DNA of 64,000 bases from Vibrio cyclitrophicus (lineage in GTDB: Bacteria > Pseudomonadota > Gammaproteobacteria > Enterobacterales > Vibrionaceae). Under the pieces are notes generated by a model. That model was not told the DNA's origin. It ran no database searches and saw only the letters and a list, made by a program, of their open reading frames with translations. Below, in pieces: positions 17,530-26,624 of this stretch (positions within the stretch are counted from its first letter, which is position 1; each line of letters starts with the position of its first letter). The stretch spans positions 1,860,001-1,924,000 of the forward strand of contig NZ_AP025480.1 of the NCBI RefSeq assembly GCF_024347435.1, given 5' to 3'. The position numbers were made by a program, and so were the translations under genes.

Positions 17530-17682
17530 GCTGAAAGACCGTACAAGTTACACCACGACAATACGTTGTGGTCTTGAAAATTGAGCCGCATAGTGTAACT
17601 GATCACACTTTTCTAATCACCTAGGATTCGTTACACTTTAGTGAGATTCACCAAGAGCTAGACTCAAAAAGAGATTGTAAAA

Positions 17683-17919
17683 ATGAAACGTGTTGTATTG
17701 TACGTCGCAGACAAATGCCCGCACTGTAAAGATGCGCAACGCTATTTGGACTCCAAGAAAATTGAATATCGTCTAACGAATGCAAAAATGCAGCGTGGTC
17801 GTAAAGAGTTACAGGCAATGGGTGCTCGCTCTATCCCTGTGCTGAAAATCGGTAACCAAGTGATGGTCGGCTGGAATCAGAAAAACTTCGATAAGATGTA
17901 TAACTCAAAGAACACCTAA
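17683..17919 (+). CDS. Glutaredoxin-family protein
   Basis: 78 residues with a CPHC active site (ADKCPHCKDAQRYL, residues 13-16), the cis-Pro loop RSIPVLKIG and a WNQKNF end, so a complete thioredoxin-fold glutaredoxin. It should reduce disulfides or take part in Fe-S handling with glutathione. The GKKELQAMG region differs from GrxA/GrxC, so I give no symbol. It forms a one-gene transcript ending at a strong terminator. Confidence 0.83.
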   Translation: MKRVVLYVADKCPHCKDAQRYLDSKKIEYRLTNAKMQRGRKELQAMGARSIPVLKIGNQVMVGWNQKNFDKMYNSKNT

Positions 17920-17950
17920 CGTGTTTTGAGCCAGTCATACATCTATACAA

Positions 17951-17988
17951 CAAAGCCCGAATATCCAATCGAGGATGTTCGGGCTTTG
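17951..17988. terminator. Bidirectional terminator between glutaredoxin and LysR genes
   Basis: A 16-bp stem with one mismatch or wobble, CAAAGCCCGAATATCC / GGATGTTCGGGCTTTG, with T tract on the plus side. Confidence 0.85.
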
Positions 17989-18008
17989 TTTATTTAAATC
18001 TTACTAAA

Positions 18009-18881
18009 TCACACATACCGCTTAACGAAATCAATAAAGGTTCTGTCGGCTTTCGACAAATACCCTTCCTTTCTCCAGGCCAAAGACAGATTCAGTTTTA
18101 CAGGGTCTTTAAATGGCACACCTACCACATCTTTCTCGTATTCCGTCACTAAGCTCAAAAGTGCGGTGATCGCAAACTCTTGTTTAACGATAGAAAGAAT
18201 CATAGGAAGCAAGTTGGTCTCGAACGCGATAGTCATATCGAGGTTGTATTTCTTGCAGGTCGCATCAATAAAGTCACGATGGAAATAGCCTGATTTGAAC
18301 ATGATTAGCTCTTGAGCAAAGAACTCTTCAAAGGTCATCGAAAGCTGTTGTGCTAGCGGATGCTCCTTACCGACAACGGCGACCATCTCAGAACTTAACA
18401 GATGATCCGTTTCCAAATCATCAGGGACGTTCTCATGATTAATTACACCAATATCGAGTTCGCCGTTTAACAGCATTTCACGAATCGATGCGGTGCCAGC
18501 ATCAATCAACGTCAACTTTAGATTTGGGTATTGGCTCTTAAATGCCATCACGACTTGCGGGAAAAAGTAGCTCCCCATCATACTCGGAGCGCCTAATCGA
18601 ACCTCGCCTTTTTCTAGTCCCTTTAGCTCATTCATCGCAAGTTGAGCATCACCGAACTGCTGGGATATCCGCTTCGCATGTTCAAACAACACCTTTCCCT
18701 CTTCCGTTAAGGTGACGGATTTATCTCCGCGACGAAACAGAATTAACTCGAGTGTCTGTTCTAGTTTTTTAATGGAGATACTCAATGCAGGCTGTGCGAT
18801 ATGCAGCGCTTTGGCGGCTTGAGTGAAGTTACCAAACTGCGCAACAGCTAAGAAATGACGAAGTGGTTTTGATTCAAGCAT
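18009..18881 (-). CDS. LysR-family transcriptional regulator
   Basis: 290 residues with the N-terminal LysR helix-turn-helix (PLRHFLAVAQFGNFTQAAKALHIAQPALSISIKKLEQ) and a LysR substrate-binding domain (VRLGAPSMMGSYFFPQVV...). It is divergent from an MFS exporter gene, and the intergenic region has A/T-rich dyads, so it most likely controls that gene and itself. The inducer cannot be inferred. Confidence 0.9.
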   Translation of the reverse strand: MLESKPLRHFLAVAQFGNFTQAAKALHIAQPALSISIKKLEQTLELILFRRGDKSVTLTEEGKVLFEHAKRISQQFGDAQLAMNELKGLEKGEVRLGAPSMMGSYFFPQVVMAFKSQYPNLKLTLIDAGTASIREMLLNGELDIGVINHENVPDDLETDHLLSSEMVAVVGKEHPLAQQLSMTFEEFFAQELIMFKSGYFHRDFIDATCKKYNLDMTIAFETNLLPMILSIVKQEFAITALLSLVTEYEKDVVGVPFKDPVKLNLSLAWRKEGYLSKADRTFIDFVKRYV

Positions 18882-18885
18882 GGCG

Positions 18886-18922
18886 ATATATTAAATATAT
18901 AGAGGTGATATTTTTAATATAT
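18886..18922. promoter_or_regulatory. Candidate LysR operator region
   Basis: Perfect dyad ATATATT-A-AATATAT at 18886-18900 followed by a related A/T-rich dyad near 18907-18922, between the divergent LysR and MFS genes. The placement fits a LysR recall site and an activation site. Confidence 0.5.
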
Positions 18923-18991
18923 TTCTTTAATCACGCTTGTGCTGATAACTTGTTCACAAATAGCTTACTAACTCGCGCAGGCTCAACGTAA

Positions 18992-20191
18992 ATGTTTGAT
19001 AAAGGCAGTCCTCAATACAAACGCATCACCCAATCATTGGCAATTGGCTCGTTTATCATTTTCTGTAACCTTTACCTCTTCCAGCCAATCTTGCCGCACA
19101 TGGCGGAGCACTTCCAAGTATCGGAAACTCAGATCAACTGGCTGTTTGCCGCGACAACACTTGGACTTTCCATCAGCTTGGTGCCTTGGGCAATCGCTTC
19201 TGAAACCTTTGGCCGAAAACCTATCATCTTGTTCAGTCTATTTGCGATTCCTCTAATTGGGCTAACCATGGTATTCACAACAACTCTGTTGCAACTTGTA
19301 ATTGCAAGGGCGTTTATGGGCATTGCTGTCGCTGCGTTTGCTGGAGTAGCTGTTGCTTATATGGTTGAAGAGCTATCTCCTAAGGCATTTGCGGTGGCAA
19401 TTGGTGGTTATATTGCAGCGAACTCACTGGGGGGGATTTTCGGACGTGTATTGGGAGGCTTGATTACGGATTATTTTGACTGGCACTCAACGGTTTTGTT
19501 TTTCGTTGTCGGCTCTTTGCTTGGTGCACTCTATATTGCGTATAGCCTGCCTGACCAACAAAACTTCAAACCGCAGAAAGGGCTGTTCTTTCACCATAAC
19601 CGCTCGGTAGTTATGCATTTAAAAAACCGTACTTTAAGGCTCGCGATGTTGATTGGTGGCGCTAACTTCGCCCTGTTCGTTAACCTGTATTCGGTTATGG
19701 GCTTTAGGTTGGTCTCTGATCCTCACTCAGTACCTGTGGGTTTAGCATCGCTGATATTCCTATGTTACTTGGCCGGAACGGTCAGTTCTAAGCTCTCCAA
19801 CAGATGGACGTTTCGCTTTGATCCGCTAAACGGTATCTTGATGGGCGTGTGCATTAGCTTAATCGGAATGCTCATTTCTGCGGTCGATAAAGTCCCATTC
19901 ATGTTAGCTGGTTTGTTATTGATTAGCGGCGGCGCGTTCTTCGCCCATACCCTTGCCTACTCTTGGGTAAGTCAAAAAGCGCCGAGCGCTAAGGCCACAG
20001 CAACCGCACTTTACTTAGTCCACTATTACATAGGCGGGAGCCTGGGTGGTTTCTTACTCTTGTATTGTTGGCAACTATTCGGTTGGAATGGCGTAATTGC
20101 GGGCGGCTCTATCTTCTATGTTGCGATTTTTGCATGGGTCTATCAGTTGAAACAGTTACAAGTATCGGCTTCCAAACTCGCACAAGCATAG
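18992..20191 (+). CDS. MFS transporter (12-TM, efflux-type)
   Basis: 399 residues, mostly membrane segments, with the MFS loop motif after TM2-like TLGLSISLVPWAIASETFGRKPI and a second half starting near HNRSVV. The pattern resembles the YnfM/arabinose-efflux branch (proton-driven drug or sugar efflux). The start ATG at 18992 has only a weak ribosome site. It is controlled, by inference, by the divergent LysR gene. Substrate not inferable. Confidence 0.83.
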   Translation: MFDKGSPQYKRITQSLAIGSFIIFCNLYLFQPILPHMAEHFQVSETQINWLFAATTLGLSISLVPWAIASETFGRKPIILFSLFAIPLIGLTMVFTTTLLQLVIARAFMGIAVAAFAGVAVAYMVEELSPKAFAVAIGGYIAANSLGGIFGRVLGGLITDYFDWHSTVLFFVVGSLLGALYIAYSLPDQQNFKPQKGLFFHHNRSVVMHLKNRTLRLAMLIGGANFALFVNLYSVMGFRLVSDPHSVPVGLASLIFLCYLAGTVSSKLSNRWTFRFDPLNGILMGVCISLIGMLISAVDKVPFMLAGLLLISGGAFFAHTLAYSWVSQKAPSAKATATALYLVHYYIGGSLGGFLLLYCWQLFGWNGVIAGGSIFYVAIFAWVYQLKQLQVSASKLAQA

Positions 20192-20276
20192 GTATGACTG
20201 AGTTTGTAACTCAATTATTGCTTTTGATTAACGTCCGTTCTGATATCCTACGCAAAATTTCATTTCGGAACCTGTT

Positions 20277-20843
20277 ATGTCGAACACTCAAAGCACTGAT
20301 CTTCAAACCATCCACGACCAAGTAAAACAGTGGTTAGACGATGTCGTTATTGGCCTAAACCTGTGTCCATTCGCAGCTAAGCCACAACGGAATAAGCAAA
20401 TAAAGATCTTTGTGAGCGAAGCAGAAACCGAAGAAGTGTTACTAGAAGACATCATGACGCATTTTGTTGAGTTAGATAACACACCGGTTGCCGAGTTAGA
20501 GACGACTTTGGTGGTTGTTCCTAACATGCTACAAGATTTTTTCGACTACAACATGTTCATTGATTGGATTGAAGCCCTGATCAAACAAGAAGATTGGGAA
20601 GGTACTTATCAAGTGGCCACCTTCCATCCAGACTACTGTTTTGGTGGCGCAGACCCAGAAGACGATGAGAACCTAACGAATCGTTCTCCTTATCCGGTTT
20701 ACCACTTAATTCGCGAAGCAAGCATGGAAAAAGTGCTGAAGCACTACCCTAACCCTGAAGCGATCCCTGATACCAACATCGCGAGAGTTGAATCTTTAAC
20801 GCAGGAAGAACGTCGTAAGCTGTTCCCATATCTGTTCAATTAA
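20277..20843 (+). CDS. DUF1415 family protein
   Basis: 188 residues starting with a helical QVKQWLDDVVIGLNLCPFAAKP segment typical of DUF1415, with LVVVPNMLQDFFDYNMFIDWIEAL and ATFHPDYCFGGADPEDDENLTNRSPYPVYHLIRE. The family is conserved in gammaproteobacteria and has no known function. No signal or membrane segment is visible. It lies 85 bp after the MFS gene on the same strand, but there is no proof of co-transcription. Confidence 0.87.
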   Translation: MSNTQSTDLQTIHDQVKQWLDDVVIGLNLCPFAAKPQRNKQIKIFVSEAETEEVLLEDIMTHFVELDNTPVAELETTLVVVPNMLQDFFDYNMFIDWIEALIKQEDWEGTYQVATFHPDYCFGGADPEDDENLTNRSPYPVYHLIREASMEKVLKHYPNPEAIPDTNIARVESLTQEERRKLFPYLFN

Positions 20844-20892
20844 TCTCTAAGGCTTAAAGGCAGTATACCGTAATAAATCGCCAAACTTTAAC

Positions 20893-21963
20893 TTACGAAC
20901 CTAAGCGCTCTTGATAAAATGGACGAGCAACAAACTGATCTCGTCCATTTTCTTTTGCCATGTACAAACAATCGTCAGCCACTTTGATCAAAGAATCCAA
21001 TGCCGACATTCTTTCAGATTTGCTCTCGCCCGCACTCATTTCAAAATGACACGCACCTACGGAGATGGTGACCGGCTTTCTATCGAGCGTAATCGCCTTC
21101 ACCTTCTCAAGCAAAATCCTGATCTTATCTTCCACATGAGCAGGGGTAGCATGAGGATACCAAATAACAAACTCTTCGCCTCCAAAGCGAGCGGCGAACT
21201 CCCCAGCTTTAACGTTATTGCGCAGTATATCAGCGACTTTTTTCAACACGTTATCACCCATTTGGTGGCCATAAGTATCATTGACTTGCTTAAATAAATC
21301 GATGTCCACTACCGCAAGCGTTCCACTTCCAGTAGAGCCTTTCAGTTTTTCTACTTCAATATTAAGAGTCCGGAATAAGCAACGTCTATTGGGTAAACGA
21401 GTCAGGGGATCATAAAAAGCTTGGTATTCTAGCTTTTCGTTCAACTCTTGCAGTTTGCGTTCCTGTTTCCTTCTCACTAGCTCCACTTCTATCCATGAAG
21501 CCATTAATCTCATTACGTCTATATCGAACTCTTTGAATTCTCTGTAGTAAGGTCTAGGACTTGAAAAGTTTAGGGTGCCGTAAAGCTCTTCGTTAACGAA
21601 AATAGGAATGCCTATATAGGATTCTAATCCAAAAGACTGATAAGCAGGATGAGTCGCATACTTATCATGTTTACCACAATGTTCTATACCGATAGGGCCG
21701 ATAGATTTACACGTAATTTCGCAGTAGGTCGACCGATAATCAAAAGTATCACCACTTTGCAGTTCCACGCCGTCAGGGGCAATGCAGTGTTCAACTCGGT
21801 AGTGATTGCCTTCTACTTTTGACAGAATACCAATATCTAGATCAAAGCGTTCGAGTCCCATCATAAGCAGCTGAGCGATCTGGGTATCAAAACCTTTTCG
21901 GTACTCATTAGTAATTTGATATAAGCGTCGTATAACAATTTCGCTTTCACTAGCTTTATACAT
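20893..21963 (-). CDS. GAF-GGDEF diguanylate cyclase
   Basis: 356 residues. Residues about 20-175 form a GAF-like sensor (DIGILSKVEGN..., ESYIGIPIFVNEELYGTLNF), then a coiled linker with RKQERKLQELNEKLEYQ, then a GGDEF domain with DPLTRLPNRR, DIDLFKQVNDTYGHQMGDNVL, GGEEF and the late KENGRDQ. It should make c-di-GMP from GTP. The RxxD inhibitory site normally five residues before GGEEF is not visible (EFAARFGGEEF), so product inhibition may be absent. The GAF ligand is unknown. It is a soluble protein, with no membrane segment. Confidence 0.9.
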   Translation of the reverse strand: MYKASESEIVIRRLYQITNEYRKGFDTQIAQLLMMGLERFDLDIGILSKVEGNHYRVEHCIAPDGVELQSGDTFDYRSTYCEITCKSIGPIGIEHCGKHDKYATHPAYQSFGLESYIGIPIFVNEELYGTLNFSSPRPYYREFKEFDIDVMRLMASWIEVELVRRKQERKLQELNEKLEYQAFYDPLTRLPNRRCLFRTLNIEVEKLKGSTGSGTLAVVDIDLFKQVNDTYGHQMGDNVLKKVADILRNNVKAGEFAARFGGEEFVIWYPHATPAHVEDKIRILLEKVKAITLDRKPVTISVGACHFEMSAGESKSERMSALDSLIKVADDCLYMAKENGRDQFVARPFYQERLGS

Positions 21964-22163
21964 AACTGGATCTCATTGCTGTCGAATTTAATGACAACAT
22001 TAACATTTGGTATATAAAGGAGAGTAAAAGGTAAAAAAACATAATAATCAATTGGTTTTTATGCAAAATACCTCATTGGTCAAACGAATATAGGTCGACT
22101 TCTTCTACTTTGCGTTAGCACCCTATTCCTAGCTTTGGTAAAATAATTCATTAACGAAACAAA

Positions 22164-22751
22164 ATGGATAGGAAAATGAACCTTTCTCAACTAAACCAAG
22201 AAATCTACGATCACCTTTACCGCGATATTGAAGAGTTCCGCAGCACTTTTGATCTGCCGGTTGCTGATCCTGAAACAATGGACGAAAAAGGCGATACGCT
22301 ACATACATCTCTAGCGATAGAAGAACTAACAGAACTAGCTGAAGCTGACTCTAAAATTGAGCAAGCTGACGCTATCGTAGACAGCGTTTATGTTTTGATG
22401 GGGCGTTTAGTTCACCTTGGTCAAGCTAAGGTTGAAGATAACCTAGCGATCAGCTATTTGATCGACTTGCTATTGAATGTTTGTAATAACCGTTCGATCG
22501 ACTTTTTACCTTGCTGGGACGAAGTACATTCAAGCAACATGAGCAAAGTATGTCGTAACGAAACAGAATACGCAGAAACAGAAGCTTTCTATGCTGAACA
22601 AAACATCAAACTGATGGCGGTTCAAAAAGGCGAATACATCATCGCTAAATGTGCAGAAGATTTTATATCTGAAGGTAAGACGATTCGCCAAGGTAAAGTA
22701 CTTAAATCAGTACACTACCGACCGGCAAATCTTGAACCACTAACGGCTTAA
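22164..22751 (+). CDS. All-alpha NTP pyrophosphohydrolase (MazG/PRA-PH-like)
   Basis: 195 residues. IEELTELAEADSKIEQADAIVDSVYVLMG gives the EExxE and ExxD pattern of the all-alpha NTP pyrophosphatase fold (MazG, dUTPase, HisE-like). The C-terminal part (CWDEVHSSNMSKVCRNETEY) resembles the phage-type PRA-PH relatives. It probably removes or processes a nucleotide such as a non-canonical NTP, but the substrate is open. Two ATGs (22164 and 22176) are possible: neither has an ideal ribosome site. Confidence 0.65.
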   Translation: MDRKMNLSQLNQEIYDHLYRDIEEFRSTFDLPVADPETMDEKGDTLHTSLAIEELTELAEADSKIEQADAIVDSVYVLMGRLVHLGQAKVEDNLAISYLIDLLLNVCNNRSIDFLPCWDEVHSSNMSKVCRNETEYAETEAFYAEQNIKLMAVQKGEYIIAKCAEDFISEGKTIRQGKVLKSVHYRPANLEPLTA

Positions 22752-22802
22752 GCGAATCTTTTAGATTTATAAATTATTCACTTTTTGGTTAGCTAAACAA
22801 CA

Positions 22803-22830
22803 AACGCCACGTTTAAATAACGTGGCGTTT
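22803..22830. terminator. Bidirectional terminator after NTP pyrophosphohydrolase gene
   Basis: AACGCCACGTT-TAAAT-AACGTGGCGTT followed by Ts, facing the convergent acetyltransferase. Confidence 0.85.
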
Positions 22831-22875
22831 TATTATCTGTCAGTTAATTTTAGCTGTTTGAGTTGTAGCCGAATG

Positions 22876-23364
22876 TTATACCAGTCGCGCCATATGATAA
22901 ACCGCTACATATTCGCCGTTTCTAAAGGCAAACCCTGCCGATTCCCCTTCAATAACAAAGCCGAATTTCTTGTAGAGATTAATCGCTCTCTCATTGTCGG
23001 TATAGACCGTTAATTCCATTCGCTTGATGTTAATCCAGTTATCACACAGATCGATTGCTGTTGCGAGCAGTTGACTACCAACGCCTCTGCCTAACACATA
23101 GTCTTTAACACCCATGCCAAATGAAGCGACATGTCGCCTTCTCGGATTTACACATACTTCCATGCCCAAATTTCCAACAATCTCGCCTTCCAGTAATGCG
23201 ACGTAAGAGTAGACATTATCAGGCATATTGGAGATTCGCTTCTGCCAGCTTTCCAGAGATGGGTTTGGGAGTTGCAACGTACCGGTATAAGCATTAGTGC
23301 ATTCGTAAACTTCTTTGATTCCCTTTGCATCTGACGGCTCAGACCGTCTCACGATAATACTCAT
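22876..23364 (-). CDS. YhhY-like GNAT N-acetyltransferase
   Basis: 162 residues from the ATG at 23364, chosen because AGGAG lies 5 bases before it; an in-frame upstream ATG lacks one. It matches E. coli YhhY (an amino-acid N-acetyltransferase) through most of its length: TLQLPNPSLESWQKR, PRRRHVASFGMGV, the acetyl-CoA loop GRGVGSQLL and FRNGEYVAVYHMARL. It should transfer acetyl groups from acetyl-CoA to an amino group of a small molecule. It lies alone between a terminator and an uncharacterised gap. Confidence 0.85.
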   Translation of the reverse strand: MSIIVRRSEPSDAKGIKEVYECTNAYTGTLQLPNPSLESWQKRISNMPDNVYSYVALLEGEIVGNLGMEVCVNPRRRHVASFGMGVKDYVLGRGVGSQLLATAIDLCDNWINIKRMELTVYTDNERAINLYKKFGFVIEGESAGFAFRNGEYVAVYHMARLV

Positions 23365-23612
23365 CGCAACTCCTACTATTGTCTCGCTAAATATGAAACA
23401 CATCCTTAATGTGCACCTAGACACATTATCAAATAGTAAATATTTAACAATAGGTTAGGAAAGATTGTTTTGATTAAATCTGATATAGAGTTGAGATACT
23501 GGTGTTCTGAAAAGAATGAAGTTCAATCGATTCGAATTTTACCATTTTGTTCTACGAATAAAGAACTAAACCTTACGCAATTTAGGAAGGATAATAAAGC
23601 AAGCCACTGATT

Positions 23613-24146
23613 TTAAAGGGATGCGACTTGAGTGACCACCAATACTAAGCACAGCACGACCGTTGAATAGAAGGTTAATGCAAAACCAAAAGCCCTTGCC
23701 GGTGCTCCATGACTGTAGCCTTTGAAAAAGAAGATTCGCCCCATAAAAAACAACACTGAACACACGAGTCCCGCCGATAACCAAGCGGAGGGCATCAACA
23801 AACACCACGCCGTATACACACCGACTGCAATAACTACTTGCTCTAAGGTATTTTGAAGCATGCTTTGCAAAATGATGGCTCGCTTTGTTCCAGACGTTAA
23901 CCCACTGCCATCGATATCTTCTGGGCTGAAGAACCGATACTTGGCTAAGCACCCAATAGAGACGATTAACATCAAGGTCGGCAGTATCAGAGAAAGCCCT
24001 AAAACTGTCACCCTATCTTCTAGCATACTGGCTTGGGCGTAATTAAAGGGGTCTAAAACGATGGCTGCCCAGATTGCAACAATGGCGGTTAACATAGCCA
24101 ACGCCATTCCTTTAAAGACTCCAACTTGCTTACTGGTTAGTTCCAT
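23613..24146 (-). CDS. MAPEG-family membrane protein
   Basis: 177 residues from the ATG at 24146, with GAGGG just upstream; an ATG six codons earlier lacks one. Four hydrophobic segments can be counted (about 13-33, 50-72, 98-120, 132-170), as in MAPEG eicosanoid/glutathione-metabolism proteins, and the ENTLEQVVIAVGVYTA stretch resembles the conserved MAPEG second helix. Activity is unknown; bacterial members bind glutathione in several cases. Confidence 0.7.
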   Translation of the reverse strand: MELTSKQVGVFKGMALAMLTAIVAIWAAIVLDPFNYAQASMLEDRVTVLGLSLILPTLMLIVSIGCLAKYRFFSPEDIDGSGLTSGTKRAIILQSMLQNTLEQVVIAVGVYTAWCLLMPSAWLSAGLVCSVLFFMGRIFFFKGYSHGAPARAFGFALTFYSTVVLCLVLVVTQVASL

Positions 24147-24281
24147 AAAACCCTCGCCACCCATTGAACAGATTTACAATTATTACTTATCGACCAGTTG
24201 ATGTTTGTGACGCTCTTTTACTATATGGAAGGATAAAACCAACAGAAATCAAACCTATTTCGTTTATTAAGCCTTTCCAAT

Positions 24282-24320
24282 AAAAAAAGACACCACACTC
24301 GTAAAAAAGTGTGGTGTCTT
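24282..24320 (-). terminator. Terminator after LPMO gene
   Basis: AAGACACCACACT / AGTGTGGTGTCTT stem (24287-24320) followed on the minus strand by a T-run (A-run 24282-24288). Confidence 0.87.
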
Positions 24321-24360
24321 GATTATTACTTTAAAGCTAATTAACTAACGATAGCTAAGA

Positions 24361-25857
24361 CTAGTTAGCTGGACGCCAAACGCCCCATTTGTCGCTTTCG
24401 TATGTTGCTTGAGGGTTTGTACCACCCTGAACCCACCACTGCGCTTTCCATGACTGGTTCGAGTAAGTCACTACTTCACCGCCTAGGTAAGTCGCTGATG
24501 AATCCCATGTGCCTGGGTCAGGAGTCGGATCTGGATCCGGCGTTGGATCTGGGTCTGGTGTTACGCCACCGTCATCAGCAATTACTTCAAAAGTGAAGGT
24601 TTCAACACTCTCGCTTTCAATCGAGCTAGCCATAAACGATAGAGTTTCGTTTGCAGTGATGCCAGTGGTATCAACTACGATAGAAGCCGTGCCGTTATTT
24701 TGAATGCTTACTGAAGAGCCTTGTGTCTGAATTAGATTTGCCGCTTCGCTTGTTGCAATCACAACTTTGTCGCCAGCATTCACTACATTATCACTCTTCA
24801 CTAGCTCGTAGATGTCGCCTTTCAATGGCTCAACACCACCGTCACCACCATCAATCAATGTTAGTTTCCCTGACGCACGGCTATCTTTTGAGTTGAAGAA
24901 GTTACGTGAAGGATCGTTTTGAAAGTACATGTAGTGCTGCATTTCAGCATGCCAATCACCAATGAAAATCGCACCATCTTTAAACTCTTCATGCCAGCCG
25001 TTAATTTCTGAAGCCAACAAGCGAGCCCAATCGTTAACGTTTGAAGCGTCGATAGCGATGTCGAAGCTACGCGCTACTTCACCATACTTGTTGATGATGT
25101 CGTACTTAACGGTGTCGCCAACTTGTGGGGTACCAAAAATTTCTGAAATGAATAGGTCGCCACGTACCAGATCAGGTTCAGGACCCGGCTCTGGCGGAGG
25201 GGTTGTGCCACCCGCGATAGTGATGTCTGAACAGTTGTAGAAACCTTCGCCCGCCGAATCATCACGTTGCCAGCGCACATACAAGATTGCGTCGCCAGAG
25301 CGGTCCGAAGGAATCGTTACGTTGATACGATATTTGCCACCGCTTACAGGAACATTCCCCACTTCTTGGATAAGATCTAAGTCACCCCACGCTAGGCCTT
25401 TGCTTAGATCTGCGTTTGGTTTCGTTAGGTAGAACTCCCAAAATGACGGATTGTGTGGCGCAGTCGCATTGAATACATATTCAAATGTACCAGTATTAAG
25501 CTCAGTGCGAGTCCAGCCTGTATGAGGTGCACCCATGCCGCGTTTTTGCGAATCATTGGCGTAACATAAAGTGCCGTCAGGAATCGCCGCTTTTACAGCA
25601 TTGATGTTGTTGAAATCTTGGATATTTTTCGCGTACTCGTTACGTTGAACGAACGGGTATGAACCCGAAATATCTTTTGCTTGAGCACATGCAGCATTGG
25701 GTGGTGTACCTGACCAAACCCCGCCTTGCTCGTAACACGTGTTCTGACGTGCGCTTGGAAATTCAGACCAGCCATGAGCGTTTGCCACTGACGGCACACT
25801 CGATAGTATAGCCATACCCACTGCTATTTTTAGAATATTATTATTTATTGTTGTCAC
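24361..25857 (-). CDS. Secreted AA10 lytic polysaccharide monooxygenase, chitin-active
   Basis: 498 residues. Signal peptide ends in VANA, and the mature protein starts with His28, which with His112 forms the copper histidine brace; the AA10 domain (about 28-215) shows APHTGWTRTEL and ILYVRWQRDDS. A PPPEPGPEPD linker leads to a middle region (about 230-430) that I cannot assign to a known module, then (PDPDPT)n linkers and a C-terminal CBM5/12-like chitin-binding module (about 450-498) with AQWWVQGG. It should oxidatively cut chitin at the surface or outside the cell. The middle region differs from the GbpA layout I know, so GbpA is not assigned. A terminator follows closely. Confidence 0.9.
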   Translation of the reverse strand: MTTINNNILKIAVGMAILSSVPSVANAHGWSEFPSARQNTCYEQGGVWSGTPPNAACAQAKDISGSYPFVQRNEYAKNIQDFNNINAVKAAIPDGTLCYANDSQKRGMGAPHTGWTRTELNTGTFEYVFNATAPHNPSFWEFYLTKPNADLSKGLAWGDLDLIQEVGNVPVSGGKYRINVTIPSDRSGDAILYVRWQRDDSAGEGFYNCSDITIAGGTTPPPEPGPEPDLVRGDLFISEIFGTPQVGDTVKYDIINKYGEVARSFDIAIDASNVNDWARLLASEINGWHEEFKDGAIFIGDWHAEMQHYMYFQNDPSRNFFNSKDSRASGKLTLIDGGDGGVEPLKGDIYELVKSDNVVNAGDKVVIATSEAANLIQTQGSSVSIQNNGTASIVVDTTGITANETLSFMASSIESESVETFTFEVIADDGGVTPDPDPTPDPDPTPDPGTWDSSATYLGGEVVTYSNQSWKAQWWVQGGTNPQATYESDKWGVWRPAN

Positions 25858-26209
25858 TTTCCCACTCTCTATTATTTTACCCTAAACACAAAACTAATTG
25901 GTTACTAACCAACCAGCACTGTAATTCGAGGGTTTATAGTTTCTGACTTAAAGAACAACGAAAAATATATACGTCAATTATATCAATGACAGCGGGTTTT
26001 ATACTGATAGGAATCAGAGTCACACAACTCAAACAAAAGCGTTGTAGATAGATGATGTTGCTTCGAATTATGAAATTTCAGTATTCCGTGTTGATAGAGG
26101 AAAAACCATCCGAGATGCATAAAAAAGCGACTTAATGATTAAGGAGCTTTGGAGATAGACACTAAGTACACTGCACGAGTTGTACACTAGTTCAGTAATA
26201 AGAAGAGAG
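25858..26209. other. Intergenic region upstream of the LPMO gene
   Basis: About 350 bp, A/T-rich, between the LPMO gene and the next minus-strand gene. It must hold the LPMO promoter, but I see no convincing operator or RNA. No open frame of note. Confidence 0.5.
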
Positions 26210-26569
26210 TTAGTAGCGGCTGTTCATACCAAAGCGATGTGACATGTCATCGTCCATACGACCGCCCTTCCAGCCGCCTCCACCCAAGAGATTGAGCACA
26301 TCACGCGCGGTGTAATTCTCGCCACCGAAGAAGTCATTAGACACATCATTACGTAACAGCTGGATAGTGGGAACTAATTCAACATCTAAATCTTGTGAAT
26401 CAGCAAACAAAGCCAATGCGATTTGTTGTTGACGCTTACTCAACTCGCGAGAACTCGTTTCAACTTGTCCAATAGAGAAGAAGTCACGGCTTCCATAGCT
26501 CTTTACCAACCTTACAGACAGTAGCTTAATGACCTTTTTGATTCGTCGTCTTTGGATGTATCTAAACAT
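26210..26569 (-). CDS. Small uncharacterised protein (possible DUF6559 type)
   Basis: 119 residues from the ATG at 26569, with AAGGA six bases before it. It begins MFRYIQRRRIKKVIKLLSVRLVK, strongly basic, then a helical RELSKRQQQIALALFADSQDL and a Gly-rich LLGGGGWKGGRMDDD. I recall a DUF6559 family of vibrios with a similar start, but I cannot confirm membership. No signal peptide, no membrane segment. It lies 55 bp upstream of btuD's 3' end but convergence and spacing do not argue for a link to cobalamin. Confidence 0.5.
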   Translation of the reverse strand: MFRYIQRRRIKKVIKLLSVRLVKSYGSRDFFSIGQVETSSRELSKRQQQIALALFADSQDLDVELVPTIQLLRNDVSNDFFGGENYTARDVLNLLGGGGWKGGRMDDDMSHRFGMNSRY

Positions 26570-26624
26570 ATTTGATCCTTTACTCACTCGTCTTTAACCC
26601 AATGACCTTTAGCAAACGCCCTCT

